This document shows positions 9,829 to 20,015 of a stretch of DNA of 64,000 nt, piece after piece. Numbering within the stretch: position 1 is the stretch's first letter; each line of letters opens with the position of its first letter. The stretch lies in NCBI GenBank assembly GCA_020975725.1, contig QXJR01000028.1, positions 372,001-436,000 on the forward strand. Direction: 5' to 3'. A program made the translations under genes and the position numbers. Origin of the DNA: Picocystis sp. L7 (taxonomy: Eukaryota; Chlorophyta; Picocystophyceae; Picocystales; Picocystaceae). Below the pieces are notes generated by a model. It had not been told where the DNA came from, searched no databases, and saw nothing but the letters and a program-made list of their open reading frames with translations.

Positions 9829-11295
9829 TTACAGGGACATTTGAGCAGGAACATCCTCCTCTTCCAGATGGAGCTGCTGCTGCATCTTGTAAGCAGCATA
9901 TTGAACTTCCACGGCTTGGCTACTCGAGGAGGGGTGCCGATGGTTGTCGCTGTGCACAGCATCTGCAGGAACTGCACCAGTCTTTCCTTGCACCACAGCT
10001 CCATCTACATGGTCATGGCCGTCCCTACGGGTGTCTTGGATGGCTTCTTGCAATTGCTGTACGCGCTCGATAGGAACACTCGACGACCGGACTGATGTGC
10101 TCTCCAGTGAGAAATTCCCGTTGGTCGCTGACTTTTCCTCCAAAGCAGCAAACTGACGCTTAAAATTTTCGACGGCCGATGGGTATAGGTACATGCCCGT
10201 TTCCAGTCCTCCGTGCTTGAAGTATTCTAGCTTCATTTGAGGGTGATATTCCAAAATTTCTCGGTATATAGCTTCCCTGACCTCGATCATGGTGACCTTG
10301 CGGCGTTCAAAGTCATACTCGAATTTGGACACCGGGTTCGCACTCGGCTCGTGCTCTGCTCTATGCATTCCTTCGAAATAAGCGTCCTCCAATGCCTCTG
10401 CTGCTGATGGTCTCTTCAAAGGATCAAAGGACAAGAGCCTTTTAAGCAAACTGACCGCTTTGGGTTCCAGTTCCGGGAAGCGATCCTCAAACCGCACTGG
10501 CTTTTTTTTGGGAAGAGCGATCAGGAACCGTTTTGCCTTCTCGTTGCGCACTTTCTCGATTTCTTCTACAGAAGGGCTGCCAAGAAAATCTGTGATCAGC
10601 TCCAGTTGGTGTGCCACGTTCCTGCCTGGGAAGAGCGGCTTCCGGAGGATGACCTCCGCAAAGATGCAGCCGATGCTCCATATGTCCACTGCAGGGGAGT
10701 ATTTCGCAAAGAAGGATCCACAGAGCTCTGGTGCCCGATACCACCTCGTTGCAACGTAGTCCGTCCAGAAAATGGCTTGGGGATGGTCACTGAAGGCGGG
10801 CCTTGCTAGCCCAAAGTCACACAACTTCAGTTTGCAGTCCGAGTTCGCGAGTATGTTCTTGGGCTTCAAGTCTCGATGGAACACATTTGCTGTGTGCACG
10901 TACTTCAGACCTCTGAGCATTTGGTACAGGAAAAAACGAAGGTGTCCAGGCGTGAGATCGTTGTTTGCCTTAATGACTTGGTGCAGGTCGGTTTCCATGA
11001 GCTCGAACACCACAAATATGTCTTTGAAGGCTTTCTTGCTTGGTGGGAGCATGATGTGCTTGATTTGCACGATGTCTGGATGCCTGAGATACCTCAGCAG
11101 TTTGATTTCTCGGAGGATCCGCGTGGCATCTGAGATGTGATCGAAGACACCGTTGATTTTTTTGATGGCGACCTTTTCTCCGCTGTATCGGTCCAGGGCC
11201 GAACACACGATCCCATAGCTCCCTTTCCCGATGACTTCCAGGATTTCGTACCTCCCTGCTTCTCCATACTCGGTGAAGAATTCCCCAGCCTTCAT
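9829..11295 (-). CDS. MAP kinase with TDY activation loop
   Basis: A single exon encodes 488 residues with a complete CMGC kinase domain at about 16-305: glycine loop 'GKGSYGIV', the VAIKK lysine, catalytic loop 'HRDLKPKN', 'DFGLARP', and activation loop 'TDYVATRWYRAPE'. TDY is the dual phosphorylation motif of the plant/alga MAPK group and replaces the TEY of ERK-type kinases. The roughly 150-residue C-terminal extension is rich in Gln, Glu and His, as in long plant TDY kinases. It would act at the end of a MAPKKK-MAPKK cascade in cytosol and nucleus. It is divergent from CCT5, with 626 nt between the two starts, and lies directly upstream of the synthase gene on the same strand. Confidence 0.9.
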   Translation of the reverse strand: MKAGEFFTEYGEAGRYEILEVIGKGSYGIVCSALDRYSGEKVAIKKINGVFDHISDATRILREIKLLRYLRHPDIVQIKHIMLPPSKKAFKDIFVVFELMETDLHQVIKANNDLTPGHLRFFLYQMLRGLKYVHTANVFHRDLKPKNILANSDCKLKLCDFGLARPAFSDHPQAIFWTDYVATRWYRAPELCGSFFAKYSPAVDIWSIGCIFAEVILRKPLFPGRNVAHQLELITDFLGSPSVEEIEKVRNEKAKRFLIALPKKKPVRFEDRFPELEPKAVSLLKRLLSFDPLKRPSAAEALEDAYFEGMHRAEHEPSANPVSKFEYDFERRKVTMIEVREAIYREILEYHPQMKLEYFKHGGLETGMYLYPSAVENFKRQFAALEEKSATNGNFSLESTSVRSSSVPIERVQQLQEAIQDTRRDGHDHVDGAVVQGKTGAVPADAVHSDNHRHPSSSSQAVEVQYAAYKMQQQLHLEEEDVPAQMSL

Positions 11296-11921
11296 GCGAT
11301 CCCTTGCACGACGAGTGGACCGCTTGCGCTATCCGAAGCGTGACATCACGTGGATCCCGCCGAGTTGGTTTGGCTGGGAGGAAGGCTCTCCTCGGATCCC
11401 TGGTGGAACCTCCTCGCCAGCATAGGGTGCACGGACGGCGGTGGAGCGGACGAAAGCCGGGGAAACATCGTCGACAGGATACGTGGGCTTTCGAGGAATG
11501 GGGGCACCGAAGGACGCCCGCGTCCCTCGCCGGGCTCGGTCCTGTTCCGCCCTTCCTGTCAGAGGGTCTCCCGCACCAGCTCCCGAGTCCTTCCACGTAC
11601 CGCAGAACCGTTTCCCCTTCCCTCTGCATGGGTCGATGCCCAGACTGGGAGGGTGGACCTTGAGGTGGGGTGGTTCCATTGGGAGAGTCCAGGGTGGGAC
11701 CCTTGGATGGGATCCCCGATCGAACCCAGAGGAGACCAAGACACAGACCCGGATCCTTTTCCCAACAGGGATCCCCCTCCAAAACCGAAAACCGAAACCA
11801 AAACCGAAACCAGACCGTGGCACGATGGTGGGCGATGGCGTGCGCGACATGGCGAGGTCGAATGGCGATGGCGAAAGGATCCAGGGGAAAGAGCTGACGT
11901 TGTGCCTTGGATCGACGGTGG
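11296..11921. promoter_or_regulatory. divergent promoter region between MAPK and CCT5
   Basis: 626 nt separate the two divergent starts, so both promoters should lie here. No TATA box was identified. The tract near 11,777-11,812 is a short run of AAACCGAAA-like repeats. Confidence 0.4.
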
Positions 11922-13613
11922 ATGCAGAGCCTCGCCTTCGACGAGTATGGCAGGCCGTTCCTGATCCTGCGGGAGCAGGAGAAGAAGAAGCGAATGAAAG
12001 GGATCGAAGCGCAACGCGCCAACATCGCAGCGGCCAAATCCGTGTCGAGGATCCTGAGGACCTCGCTCGGTCCCAAAGGGATGGACAAGATGATGCAAGG
12101 ACCGGACGGTGACGTGATGATCAGTACGTGGCGAAGGAGCGATCCCCTCGCGAAGACGAGACCGCGTCGCCGACTGCGCTGACCGAAGCGACGACCCACA
12201 GCCAACGACGGTGCCACCATCCTCGAAGAGATGAGGATCGAGAACCAAGTGGCCAAGCTCATGGTGGAGCTGTCCAAGAGCCAAGACTACGAAGTGGGAG
12301 ACGGAACCACTGGTGTCGTCGTCCTTGCCGGTGCGCTCCTCGAACAAGCGGAAGGGCTGCTCGATCGAGGCATACACCCAGTGCGCATTTCCGAAGGATA
12401 CGATCGAGCATGCAAGATCGCCGTCAAGAAACTGGACGAAATCGCCGACGAGTTCGAGTTCCAACAAGACGAGTTCGAATCGCTGGTGCAGACGTGCATG
12501 ACCACGCTCTCGTCCAAGATCGTCAGCCGGCACAAGAGAGACCTGGCCAAGATCAGTGTGGACGCAGTCATGGCCGTCGCCAACCTGGAAAGGAAGGACG
12601 TCAACCTAGAACTGATCAAGGTGGAGGGGAAGACTGGAGGGACCCTGGAAGACACCGCGCTGATCCATGGGATCGTCCTGGACAAGGAGATGAGCCACCC
12701 GCAGATGCCGACAGAGATCAAAGATGCGAGAATTGCCATCCTGACCTGCCCCTTCGAACCTCCGAGGCCAAAGACAAAGCATAAGATCGAAATTGATACC
12801 GTGGAAAAGTATGAGAGCCTGAGGAAGCAGGAAAAGGAGTATTTCATCGACATGGTCCGGAGGTGCAAGGACAGTGGTGCCAACTTGGTCCTGTGTCAGT
12901 GGGGATTTGATGACGAAGCCAACCATCAGCTGTACCTTGAGAAACTGCCAGCTGTCAGGTGGGTTGGAGGTGTGGAAATTGAACTGATCGCCATCGCAAC
13001 CGGTGCAAGGATCATCCCCAGGTTTGAAGAGATAAGCGAAGACAAGTTAGGCAAGGCTAATGTGGTCAGGCAAATAGAATTTGGAACCACGAAAGACAAG
13101 ATGTTGGTGATTGAAGGTGGAGAGAAGAGCAAAGCGGTCACTGTTCTTGTTCGTGGCGGGAATAAGATGATTGTGGAGGAAACGAAACGCTCCATCCACG
13201 ACTCTCTCTGTGTAGCCAGAAATCTCATTCGAGACAATCGCATCGTGTACGGTGGAGGAGCTGCAGAGATTGCCTGCTCATTGGCCATTGGAGAAGCAGC
13301 GGACGAAGTTGCTGGGGTGGAACAGTATGCCATGCATGCCTTTTCTGACGCGCTGGATGCGATCCCCCTGGCGCTTGCTGAGAACAGTGGTCTCCCACCT
13401 ATAGACAGCTTGACACGTGTGAAGGCGAAGCATCTCAAAGAAAAGTGTCCTTACTTGGGGATAGACTGCAAAGAAGAAGGTACAAATGATATGCGTGAAC
13501 AGAATGTATTCGAAACCCTGGTAGGAAAACGCGAACAGTTCTGGCTGGCTACACAGTTGGTGAAAATGATTCTCAAGATTGATGATGTCATTTCTCCTGG
13601 TGAGTATGAGTGA
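11922..13613 (+). CDS. CCT5: T-complex protein 1 subunit epsilon (CCT5)
   Basis: Exons 11922-12123 and 12202-13613 flank a 78-nt intron (GTACGT...CACAG). Splicing joins 'DGDVMI' to '[11 protein letters not shown]' and gives 537 residues, the usual size. CCT5 is one of eight paralogous subunits of the cytosolic TRiC/CCT chaperonin that folds actin and tubulin. The epsilon assignment follows from '[11 protein letters not shown]' near the N-terminus, '[11 protein letters not shown]', 'LPAVRWVGG' and 'YGGGAAEI'. Group II chaperonin ATP-site motifs '[10 protein letters not shown]' and '[15 protein letters not shown]' are present. The ATG at 11922 is chosen because it starts three residues before the conserved AFDEYGRP block. 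Codon use is even across both exons. Confidence 0.96.
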
Positions 13614-14224
13614 TAACTGGCAGAAGTTTGTTTGAACTTGTTCTCAGTCAATCACTTTACATTGTTGAGCATCTACTGTGGGTCTTGTCATCCCCGTGTA
13701 AATCTTGGTTGTGAAGGTATCGATGTAGAACCAATGATCTAGCCTTGGGCTCGTTGAAGATATTCTGGATGGTGTTCTCGTATTGCGCTGAATGACCATC
13801 TCCGCGTGTTTGATGCGGCCTTCTTGTCCCTATTCTGCAGCCCCAAGCAAGCCTTACACTTGACAAATCCGTGTCATAGGATCTCGCTACTACAATACGG
13901 CTGCGGTTCTCGCACTCTCGACACGTCTCGCATTCACCGCTTCATGAGCTGCAACGGCAGCGTGTACGCCATTCGTCTACCACTTGCACACGGTAGCCGG
14001 CCTTGCGAAAGGCAGACCCGAACCTTTTCCCCCCGATCGGCTCCTTGTCCTTGCAATTGTTCCCGTGTTTGAGTTGTTCGCAGTGTGCGGACTTAGGCTT
14101 CACACACCCAAGCCACCTGATCTTGCACTTGTTTCTTCATGGTGTTGTCGGAATCGTCTTTCTCATTGGTTTTGGGTGAGAGAGATCGGTCATGATCGCC
14201 AGGAATTCACTACCTGGTATGATC
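13614..14224. other. intergenic, nothing recognised
   Basis: This is the 3' flank of CCT5 up to the dispersed repeat. Frames are short and lack motifs. Confidence 0.4.
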
Positions 14225-14600
14225 CATCCAATCTCACTCGCGTGCGAGTCGCCAAACACCAGGTTCAACAAGTTTGTGACTCGCGTGTGTTCCAACGGTT
14301 CCGGTTGCCGTGCTCTTCAGGTCTTCTCGTAGGCTCATGAGTCCAACACATCAGCAAGCGTCCACACTTCTTTCCACCCGTCCCTTCTGACCCTCCAATG
14401 GAGCACATCCATCCGGATGGGAGCGGTGCTACCATGTCCCATGCACTCCATGCTACCTACCTCTCCTCTCTCCTGGACAAGGGTCACCCCGTCCCTCCCA
14501 AGATTCGAAACCACCTTCGGTGGGGGTTCGGGAGTATCTTCTCCGAACGGGGATGACCCGAGTGAACCATCGGGTTTGCCCCGAGGTAGAGCCAATTGAC
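14225..14600 (+). repeat. dispersed repeat of about 370 bp, copy 1
   Basis: The stretch aligns by eye with the reverse complement of 37675-38050. Shared blocks include 'TCTTCAGGTCTTCTCGTAGG', 'TGGAGCACATCCATCCGG', 'GCGGTGCTACC' and 'GACCC.AGTGAACCA.TCGG'. The copies diverge in patches and differ by small gaps, so they are old. No coding frame, poly-A tail or tRNA-like head was seen. The family is not identified. Confidence 0.7.
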
Positions 14601-14733
14601 TGACACTGTTTCCCTGGGTCAAACGATGGTGGTGGTCCCCTTCGGTTGGGAAAAACCAGCCGAGCTTCGTGCCAAGGATCCAGCCTCGCCTTCGTCGGAT
14701 GGACATGGAAACGTAGCGTGAGAAGACACGGAC

Positions 14734-15891
14734 ATGGGGATGGGAAGAGAGCTGAAGGTGGTGGCAGACAACGTGGGATGGCTGCTGGTCTTGGTCTTCC
14801 TCGTCTTGCGCGCCAAGCTTCGCTTCGAATCGTCGCTGTCCCGACCGAAAGCGAAGGAGCGAGGCGAAAGAAGCACCAGCCACGCGATGGATGGCAACGG
14901 TTTCGACGCCGCCAAGAGGCAGAACAGCGGTGGATGCAGACGTCGTGCAGAGAAGAATACCGCCTGCGACAGGAACGCGTCCCTCGAAGCGTTGCGAGAT
15001 GCCGTCAAAATCGACGGCGGCCTTCCTGCCTCCGTGGTGGTCGCAGGAGATGTAGACGGTACACTTGCACGCTTCCTCGAAGCGAACCATTGGAATGTGC
15101 GCGAAGCGCATGGTGCTATTCAGTCCATGCTGGAATGGAGATCGCAGAATAAAATCGATCACCTGCTTTCTAGGCCATCCGATGTCCTGCTACAGCGTTC
15201 TTTCTGCATGTTCTGTCCTTCAAGCCACCACGGTTTTGACAAAGCTGGGCACCCCATACACGTGGAATTATCCGGCAAATACAAATGGAAACAGTTGCTC
15301 AAAATGTGTGGCGAGGAAGAATTGTTTACGACCCACTTGAAGATGATGGAGTACCAACAACGGGTTCTCTTCTCGGAGGCAACTGCACGTGCTGGCAGAC
15401 TAATTGACAAAATGTGCAATATTGTAGATGTGTCAGGCATAAGCCTGAAATCTATCTCTCCACAAGCCCTCGAAATATTCAAAAAAGTGCAGAAGACGGA
15501 CCAACAGATGTATCCCGAGACGCTGGCAGTCACCTATGTTTTGAATGCCCCATGGGCCTTCCGGTTCATATGGAAGCTCATCAGAGTGTGCTTGCCTCAA
15601 AGGGAGCGGGCCAAGGTACGCGTCCTTCCTGGTGGCTGCAAAGGTTTGGAGGAATTGAAGAAATATGTAGATGAAGAATTCATACCTGTCCAAGTAGGGG
15701 GCAGCTGTAGAGCATGCGGGGGACAATGTGTATCTGGACCAACAGGAAGTGGTGAGAAGCCAACGCTTCACATGAAGATAATGATGGAGGATGTTAAGCA
15801 AGCAGTATGGAAGACTGCAGAGGCAGATATGGCACACAGGAACGGCATGATCAAGGCCAGTGAAGATGCTGATCATGAATTAAAATGTTGA
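14734..15891 (+). CDS. CRAL-TRIO (Sec14-like) lipid-transfer protein with N-terminal membrane anchor
   Basis: 385 residues. Residues about 14-27 ('VGWLLVLVFLVLRAKL') form a hydrophobic segment followed by a basic stretch, suggesting a signal anchor. A CRAL-TRIO N domain is at about 105-140 ('LARFLEANHWNVREAHGAI'). The Sec14 lipid-binding domain at about 165-310 includes 'GHPIHVELSGKYKW', 'DVSGISLKSI', 'YPETLAVTYVLNAPWAFRFI' and 'FIPVQVGG', a typical end of the fold. Members carry phosphatidylinositol or other lipids between membranes. No GOLD domain follows. The stop is 23 nt from the stop of the convergent OST3/6 gene, so the 3' UTRs probably overlap. Confidence 0.88.
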   Translation: MGMGRELKVVADNVGWLLVLVFLVLRAKLRFESSLSRPKAKERGERSTSHAMDGNGFDAAKRQNSGGCRRRAEKNTACDRNASLEALRDAVKIDGGLPASVVVAGDVDGTLARFLEANHWNVREAHGAIQSMLEWRSQNKIDHLLSRPSDVLLQRSFCMFCPSSHHGFDKAGHPIHVELSGKYKWKQLLKMCGEEELFTTHLKMMEYQQRVLFSEATARAGRLIDKMCNIVDVSGISLKSISPQALEIFKKVQKTDQQMYPETLAVTYVLNAPWAFRFIWKLIRVCLPQRERAKVRVLPGGCKGLEELKKYVDEEFIPVQVGGSCRACGGQCVSGPTGSGEKPTLHMKIMMEDVKQAVWKTAEADMAHRNGMIKASEDADHELKC

Positions 15892-15914
15892 TGGAACACA
15901 CGTTCGTGCTCGAA

Positions 15915-16973
15915 TCAAAACATGTTCAGTGCCCAGAACCAGGAGGGGTAGAAGCTACGAGCACTAAATCCAGTCTTCCATGTATAAACAGCCGATGTAT
16001 ACTTGTAAGCCCAATAAAATCCCAACAATCCAATGTAAGTGAATATCCTTCTCACTGCAGGATCCTTGAACCTAGGAGCCACCACTGTGATCAAGCAAAG
16101 AGACAATCCCGTGACAGTGTACGAGGCCCCCATAATGAGTCCCTCTGCAACAAATTGGTAAGAATTTTGCTTCGTGAACCATTGAACCGTGTTTTTTTGC
16201 TGATTGTAGCCATTGAACGGCACCCCACGAATGATGTCAAACATGATACCGGAAACTGAGAGCCAGAACACGATAAGTGCCCCAAAAAGATACAAGTATT
16301 TCTGGAACAGTATGCCTGATTGGTAGAGCTGATAGGCGACCATTACGATGGTGAGAACAGCTGCCAGCAGGAAAGGGAGAAAGAGCGGCTGTTCATAGAA
16401 CTTAGGTATGGTTACCTTCGACACCCCAAGTCCACTCTTCAACTGCACGTAATCAGCAAGAGATTCTACCCCTCCACCAATGGCATGTCTTGGTATCATG
16501 TCCCCTTGATCCAAAGAGATATCGGTGTAAGATTTCACTTTGAAATCCGGTCGTATATGGAACGCGAATGGTATTTGCTTCACCTGCAACATGTGGAAGA
16601 TTTCTGGGCTTTCTTGGTGCTCCAAATCGGCGAAGAAAACGTCGTACTGCTGATCGGTCCCCTTGTACTCCTTCATGTAGGACCTTGCCACATGGCCGAA
16701 GTTGTCTCTATACTCCTTGATCTGCGACGACGTGTGTGCTTTTGCGGTCAAGTACACGAAGACGTGGTAAGGTCTCTTTTCTTTCGTCGCCACCAGGCGG
16801 AAAAAGCCATCCTTCCCAAGGTGGGCCACCCCGTCCGCGGCCTTTTTCGCGTGCGCGTACAGTTCCTTGGCGTTCGCATGGATCGCCTCCGCATTCGCCA
16901 CCGCACACAGCGCCAGAAAGGCGGCCAACACCACCAGGAACCTGCTGCACATCCCGTTGCGTCGCATCTCCAT
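15915..16973 (-). CDS. OST3/OST6-family oligosaccharyltransferase subunit (MAGT1/TUSC3-like)
   Basis: 352 residues. There is a signal peptide at about 1-28 ('FLVVLAAFLALCAVANA'), a lumenal thioredoxin-like domain at about 35-190, and four membrane spans ('PLFLPFLLAAVLTIVMVAY', 'YLYLFGALIVFWLSVSGIMF', the 'EGLIMGASYTVTGL' segment, 'RRIFTYIGLLGFYWAYKY'). The pattern 'NGYNQQKNTVQWF' and the C-terminal 'WKTGF..RSFYP' are close to the family end. In the ER such proteins help N-glycosylate cysteine-rich substrates. The usual CxxC redox motif after 'YLTAKA' is replaced by His-Thr-Ser-Ser, so disulfide-exchange activity looks lost. It is a single exon, convergent with the Sec14-like gene. Confidence 0.9.
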   Translation of the reverse strand: MEMRRNGMCSRFLVVLAAFLALCAVANAEAIHANAKELYAHAKKAADGVAHLGKDGFFRLVATKEKRPYHVFVYLTAKAHTSSQIKEYRDNFGHVARSYMKEYKGTDQQYDVFFADLEHQESPEIFHMLQVKQIPFAFHIRPDFKVKSYTDISLDQGDMIPRHAIGGGVESLADYVQLKSGLGVSKVTIPKFYEQPLFLPFLLAAVLTIVMVAYQLYQSGILFQKYLYLFGALIVFWLSVSGIMFDIIRGVPFNGYNQQKNTVQWFTKQNSYQFVAEGLIMGASYTVTGLSLCLITVVAPRFKDPAVRRIFTYIGLLGFYWAYKYTSAVYTWKTGFSARSFYPSWFWALNMF

Positions 16974-18749
16974 TGCTCACTCGATCGTCTGGAACGAAAC
17001 TGTGGTTTGACGTCGTGTTCACCAAAGTTAACTCCGATCCATAGGGAAGGACGGAGCATGGCAATGAAGAGGGCAACTCGCAGGTCATGGACGTGACGGT
17101 GGGGATCTCAATCCCATGCAACCATGCATTGTGGTGAAGGAATGGCGGATGGATGGAGGGAACGTGTTTTCAAATGCAAGGATGCGGTGAAGAGCATGCG
17201 CGCCGGAACACAAAGACACGAGGTCTATCTTGCTTATCCACATCTTTTTGGCTTCTATGTGAAAAGGCTACAACGCAATGTAAACTATCAACGTGACGCT
17301 TGGAAACCCTACGAGATGTACTCGCGCAAGCCTTGATTCATCCTCGGTTGGATACTTAAAGATGGGGCCTTTTCGTCCACTATGCCCATGCTTGACAAAA
17401 CACTCATCAAATCCACTGTCTCCATTGAAACAAGGATTGTTCGTGCTTCAATGCCAGCTCAAGTGGCTTCGATAACAGCTTGCGCTTCTAGTGGCAATGT
17501 GCCACAACGTTAGCGTCTTTTCTCGGTTCATTTGAAAGCTTGCTTTTTCGAAATTCTATGTCCATGCTACGGAGTTTGCACTGATGCGACCTTGATCGCA
17601 ACAGCGCGGTCTTGTACCATGACACTGTGCAATTGTTTGTTTTGACTTGAAAGTAAAGAATATTTTAAAAACAAGAATCGAGGCTCTAGTACTTTTAGTG
17701 TCCGGAATGAATATTTTTCCATGGACTAGTGGGAAAGTAGCAACGTCTAGTGCTTCCCAAACGCGATGAAAGGTTTCATTGTCACAAGCGATGTTGCAAA
17801 CGTTCAATCTCTTTTGCACGCATGTGCGAACAAATCTAAGGATGGCATGCACGACATGTGCGCCCCCCTGTGCTTGCCTTACTCTTGCACAAATCCACAA
17901 GAATCTTGTAACACCACATTGATACGTCTTAACCGGTTTTTGGAAAGTGGACATTGATCATGTACAAGTTTATATGGACGTGGTGTTTCTACCTATCCGT
18001 CTCTTAGGAACAAGCATGGATTACGTTGCATGAGTAATTCTCGTAAGTGCAAGATGACAAGAAGAGACGAAAGCAAGTCCCTTAAGGAGCAGCATATCCA
18101 CGCCGACGAGTACCAACAATAGGCTATCTATGCTCCTCATGTCAAATTCTGCTCGTTTCAATCCTTTCTCGTAAGAAAAGTGTGTGGAAATTTCTGATGC
18201 ACGCACTAGACATTGCGCAGTTCGTGTGCCGTTGTGCAACACCCCCCTCGTTGGTGCATATTTGGAACAATTGGGTGCATTCATGTCCACCACTTACAAA
18301 AGCGGGCAGAAGCTTCGAAGCAATCTGAACTCGTGATCTTTGTGAGTTGGGTGAGATTTTCCGGCCTTACGGGCAACGCGAGATTTAGGCAAGGATCGCA
18401 CCACAGTTGGGCGATTGTGATCGCTTCTGAGGAGTGCGTCGAGCAAACCAAGGAATCTTTGCACATTCTACGCGGTATCTCCGTGTGCCGACGTGCTGCT
18501 AGTTGAGCAAAATGTTCATCGAGGGGTGGATGAAAAGCAACTGTCTTGAGGTTTCTTTGTCCACCCAGGTTGGGCCTCCACGAAGTGGAACGGAACTGGA
18601 GCCGAGTGTGAACTCGACTCCATAAAATGGACTGAACCGAACGTGCGCGTCGGTCCATCGTCTCTGACGACGCTGGAGCGCATCCGACGCAGAAAGCGGT
18701 GCGAACGGACACAAACCGTCGGCTTGGGAATAGGAAGGAGCGTGGTGGG
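16974..18749. other. 1.8-kb intergenic stretch, nothing recognised
   Basis: The stretch lies between the divergent starts of OST3/6 and TRAPPC12. No frame carries recognisable motifs. It must include both promoters. No tRNA-like A/B boxes or repeats shared with other parts of the window were spotted. Confidence 0.4.
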
Positions 18750-19958
18750 ATGGAGGACGCACCGGCGTTCGTCGATCATCCCCTGCGGCACGAGGAAGAA
18801 GGCGAGGAAAAGAACAAAGGCGAGGAAAACGGACTGGACAATGCAGAAGGCAAAGCAGGCGCTGGTGTGATTATTGGACGCAAGAACGGTCTTGAAAACA
18901 TCCACGGACTAGCATGCGAAGGCTCGTGGAAGCTTGCCGCGGAAAAGTGCCTGGATTTCCTACAGATGCAATTGAACGGGCGAGAAATGCTGGCCTGCAA
19001 CTGTTACTACGCACTGGCATTGTTCAAAACAAGACAGTTTAGCGATTGCATGGCAACCATTGAGGAAGTGAGGGGAGCAACCGGCGTGCCTAACGATCGT
19101 GAACTTTCGGAAGAGATGCCGTTTTTGATGCATCTGATGAAGGCCCTTTGCGCCTACTTTCTTGAAAACTTCAAACTTGCCGAAGAACTGCTTCACAGCC
19201 TCTTTGTTTTTACCAGGGATCGGTTTGAGGCGTCACGTTCGGATGATGAGGAAGTTCTAGAATCCTCTAAACACCTTCCCCGTGATAGTGCTGCCATGTT
19301 TAGCATTGACATGCAGGCCGAGTGGGAAGCGAAAAGATCCGTTTGGGGCAAGCGTACATCACTAGTTTGCAGGATCCTCTCCAATGTATATCTCAGTAGG
19401 AAAAAATACACACTGGCTCTGCACTGGATTGGTGTCATGGTGCAAACAGCTGATCATGACAACCTGATAATTTCTTTGACTGTGCAAGTCCTACTCGGCA
19501 TTGGTGAGGTAGAAGAGGCAGCAGCGTTGTTGGGCGACTTGAGGGAGTCTCTGGAAGAAGAAGCACGTAGCCAGTCAGCCTGCGGTGACCTTGACGGCTT
19601 GGTATGCAAGTGTGAGGGTCTTGTCAGGTTTTCCCACGGGGATTATAGGGGTGCAAGCGAAAAATTTCTTGCTTGTGTACACAAGCACAAAAACGATTCC
19701 ATTGCAGCAAACAATCTGGCCGTATGTCACATGTACGGCCAAGAACTTTCAAAAGCTATCAAGGTTCTTGAAGAATCAATGCAGCAAGGAAATGCATCTC
19801 AGTTGGACGAAACTGCTGTCCTTAACTTGTGTAGCATGTATGAACTCTCCACCTTGTCTGCGACAGAGAAGAAAAAAAGGCTGCGAAGCTGGATCATTAG
19901 CAATGGCCCGGATGACTTTGACCTTGCAGCAACAAAAGTTGTCTTTCCAGGCACATAG
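18750..19958 (+). CDS. TRAPPC12-like TPR protein
   Basis: 402 residues from the first ATG; the open frame upstream has only GTG. After an acidic, Lys/Glu-rich low-complexity N-terminus (about 1-50) comes an array of TPR-like helices: 'ACNCYYALALFKTRQFSDC', 'LAEELLHSLFVF', 'SNVYLSRKKYTLALHWI' and 'AANNLAVCHMYGQELSKAI'. This layout, with the NNLAVC..Y..... AI..LE motif near the C-terminus, matches TRAPPC12 (TTC15), a subunit of the metazoan/plant TRAPPIII tether acting in ER-Golgi and autophagy traffic. A different TPR protein cannot be ruled out from motifs alone. The gene converges on UBAC2 with 57 nt between stops. Confidence 0.7.
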   Translation: MEDAPAFVDHPLRHEEEGEEKNKGEENGLDNAEGKAGAGVIIGRKNGLENIHGLACEGSWKLAAEKCLDFLQMQLNGREMLACNCYYALALFKTRQFSDCMATIEEVRGATGVPNDRELSEEMPFLMHLMKALCAYFLENFKLAEELLHSLFVFTRDRFEASRSDDEEVLESSKHLPRDSAAMFSIDMQAEWEAKRSVWGKRTSLVCRILSNVYLSRKKYTLALHWIGVMVQTADHDNLIISLTVQVLLGIGEVEEAAALLGDLRESLEEEARSQSACGDLDGLVCKCEGLVRFSHGDYRGASEKFLACVHKHKNDSIAANNLAVCHMYGQELSKAIKVLEESMQQGNASQLDETAVLNLCSMYELSTLSATEKKKRLRSWIISNGPDDFDLAATKVVFPGT

Positions 19959-20015
19959 TACCTACACAATCGCCACACTTGCTGAGAATCCAATATGCTG
20001 CTCTGCTTCCAAAAC

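Noticed and set aside
11329-12533. Several long frames opposite and upstream of CCT5 and the kinase
   Set aside because: They overlap firmly identified genes or GC-rich promoter DNA and carry no recognisable domain.
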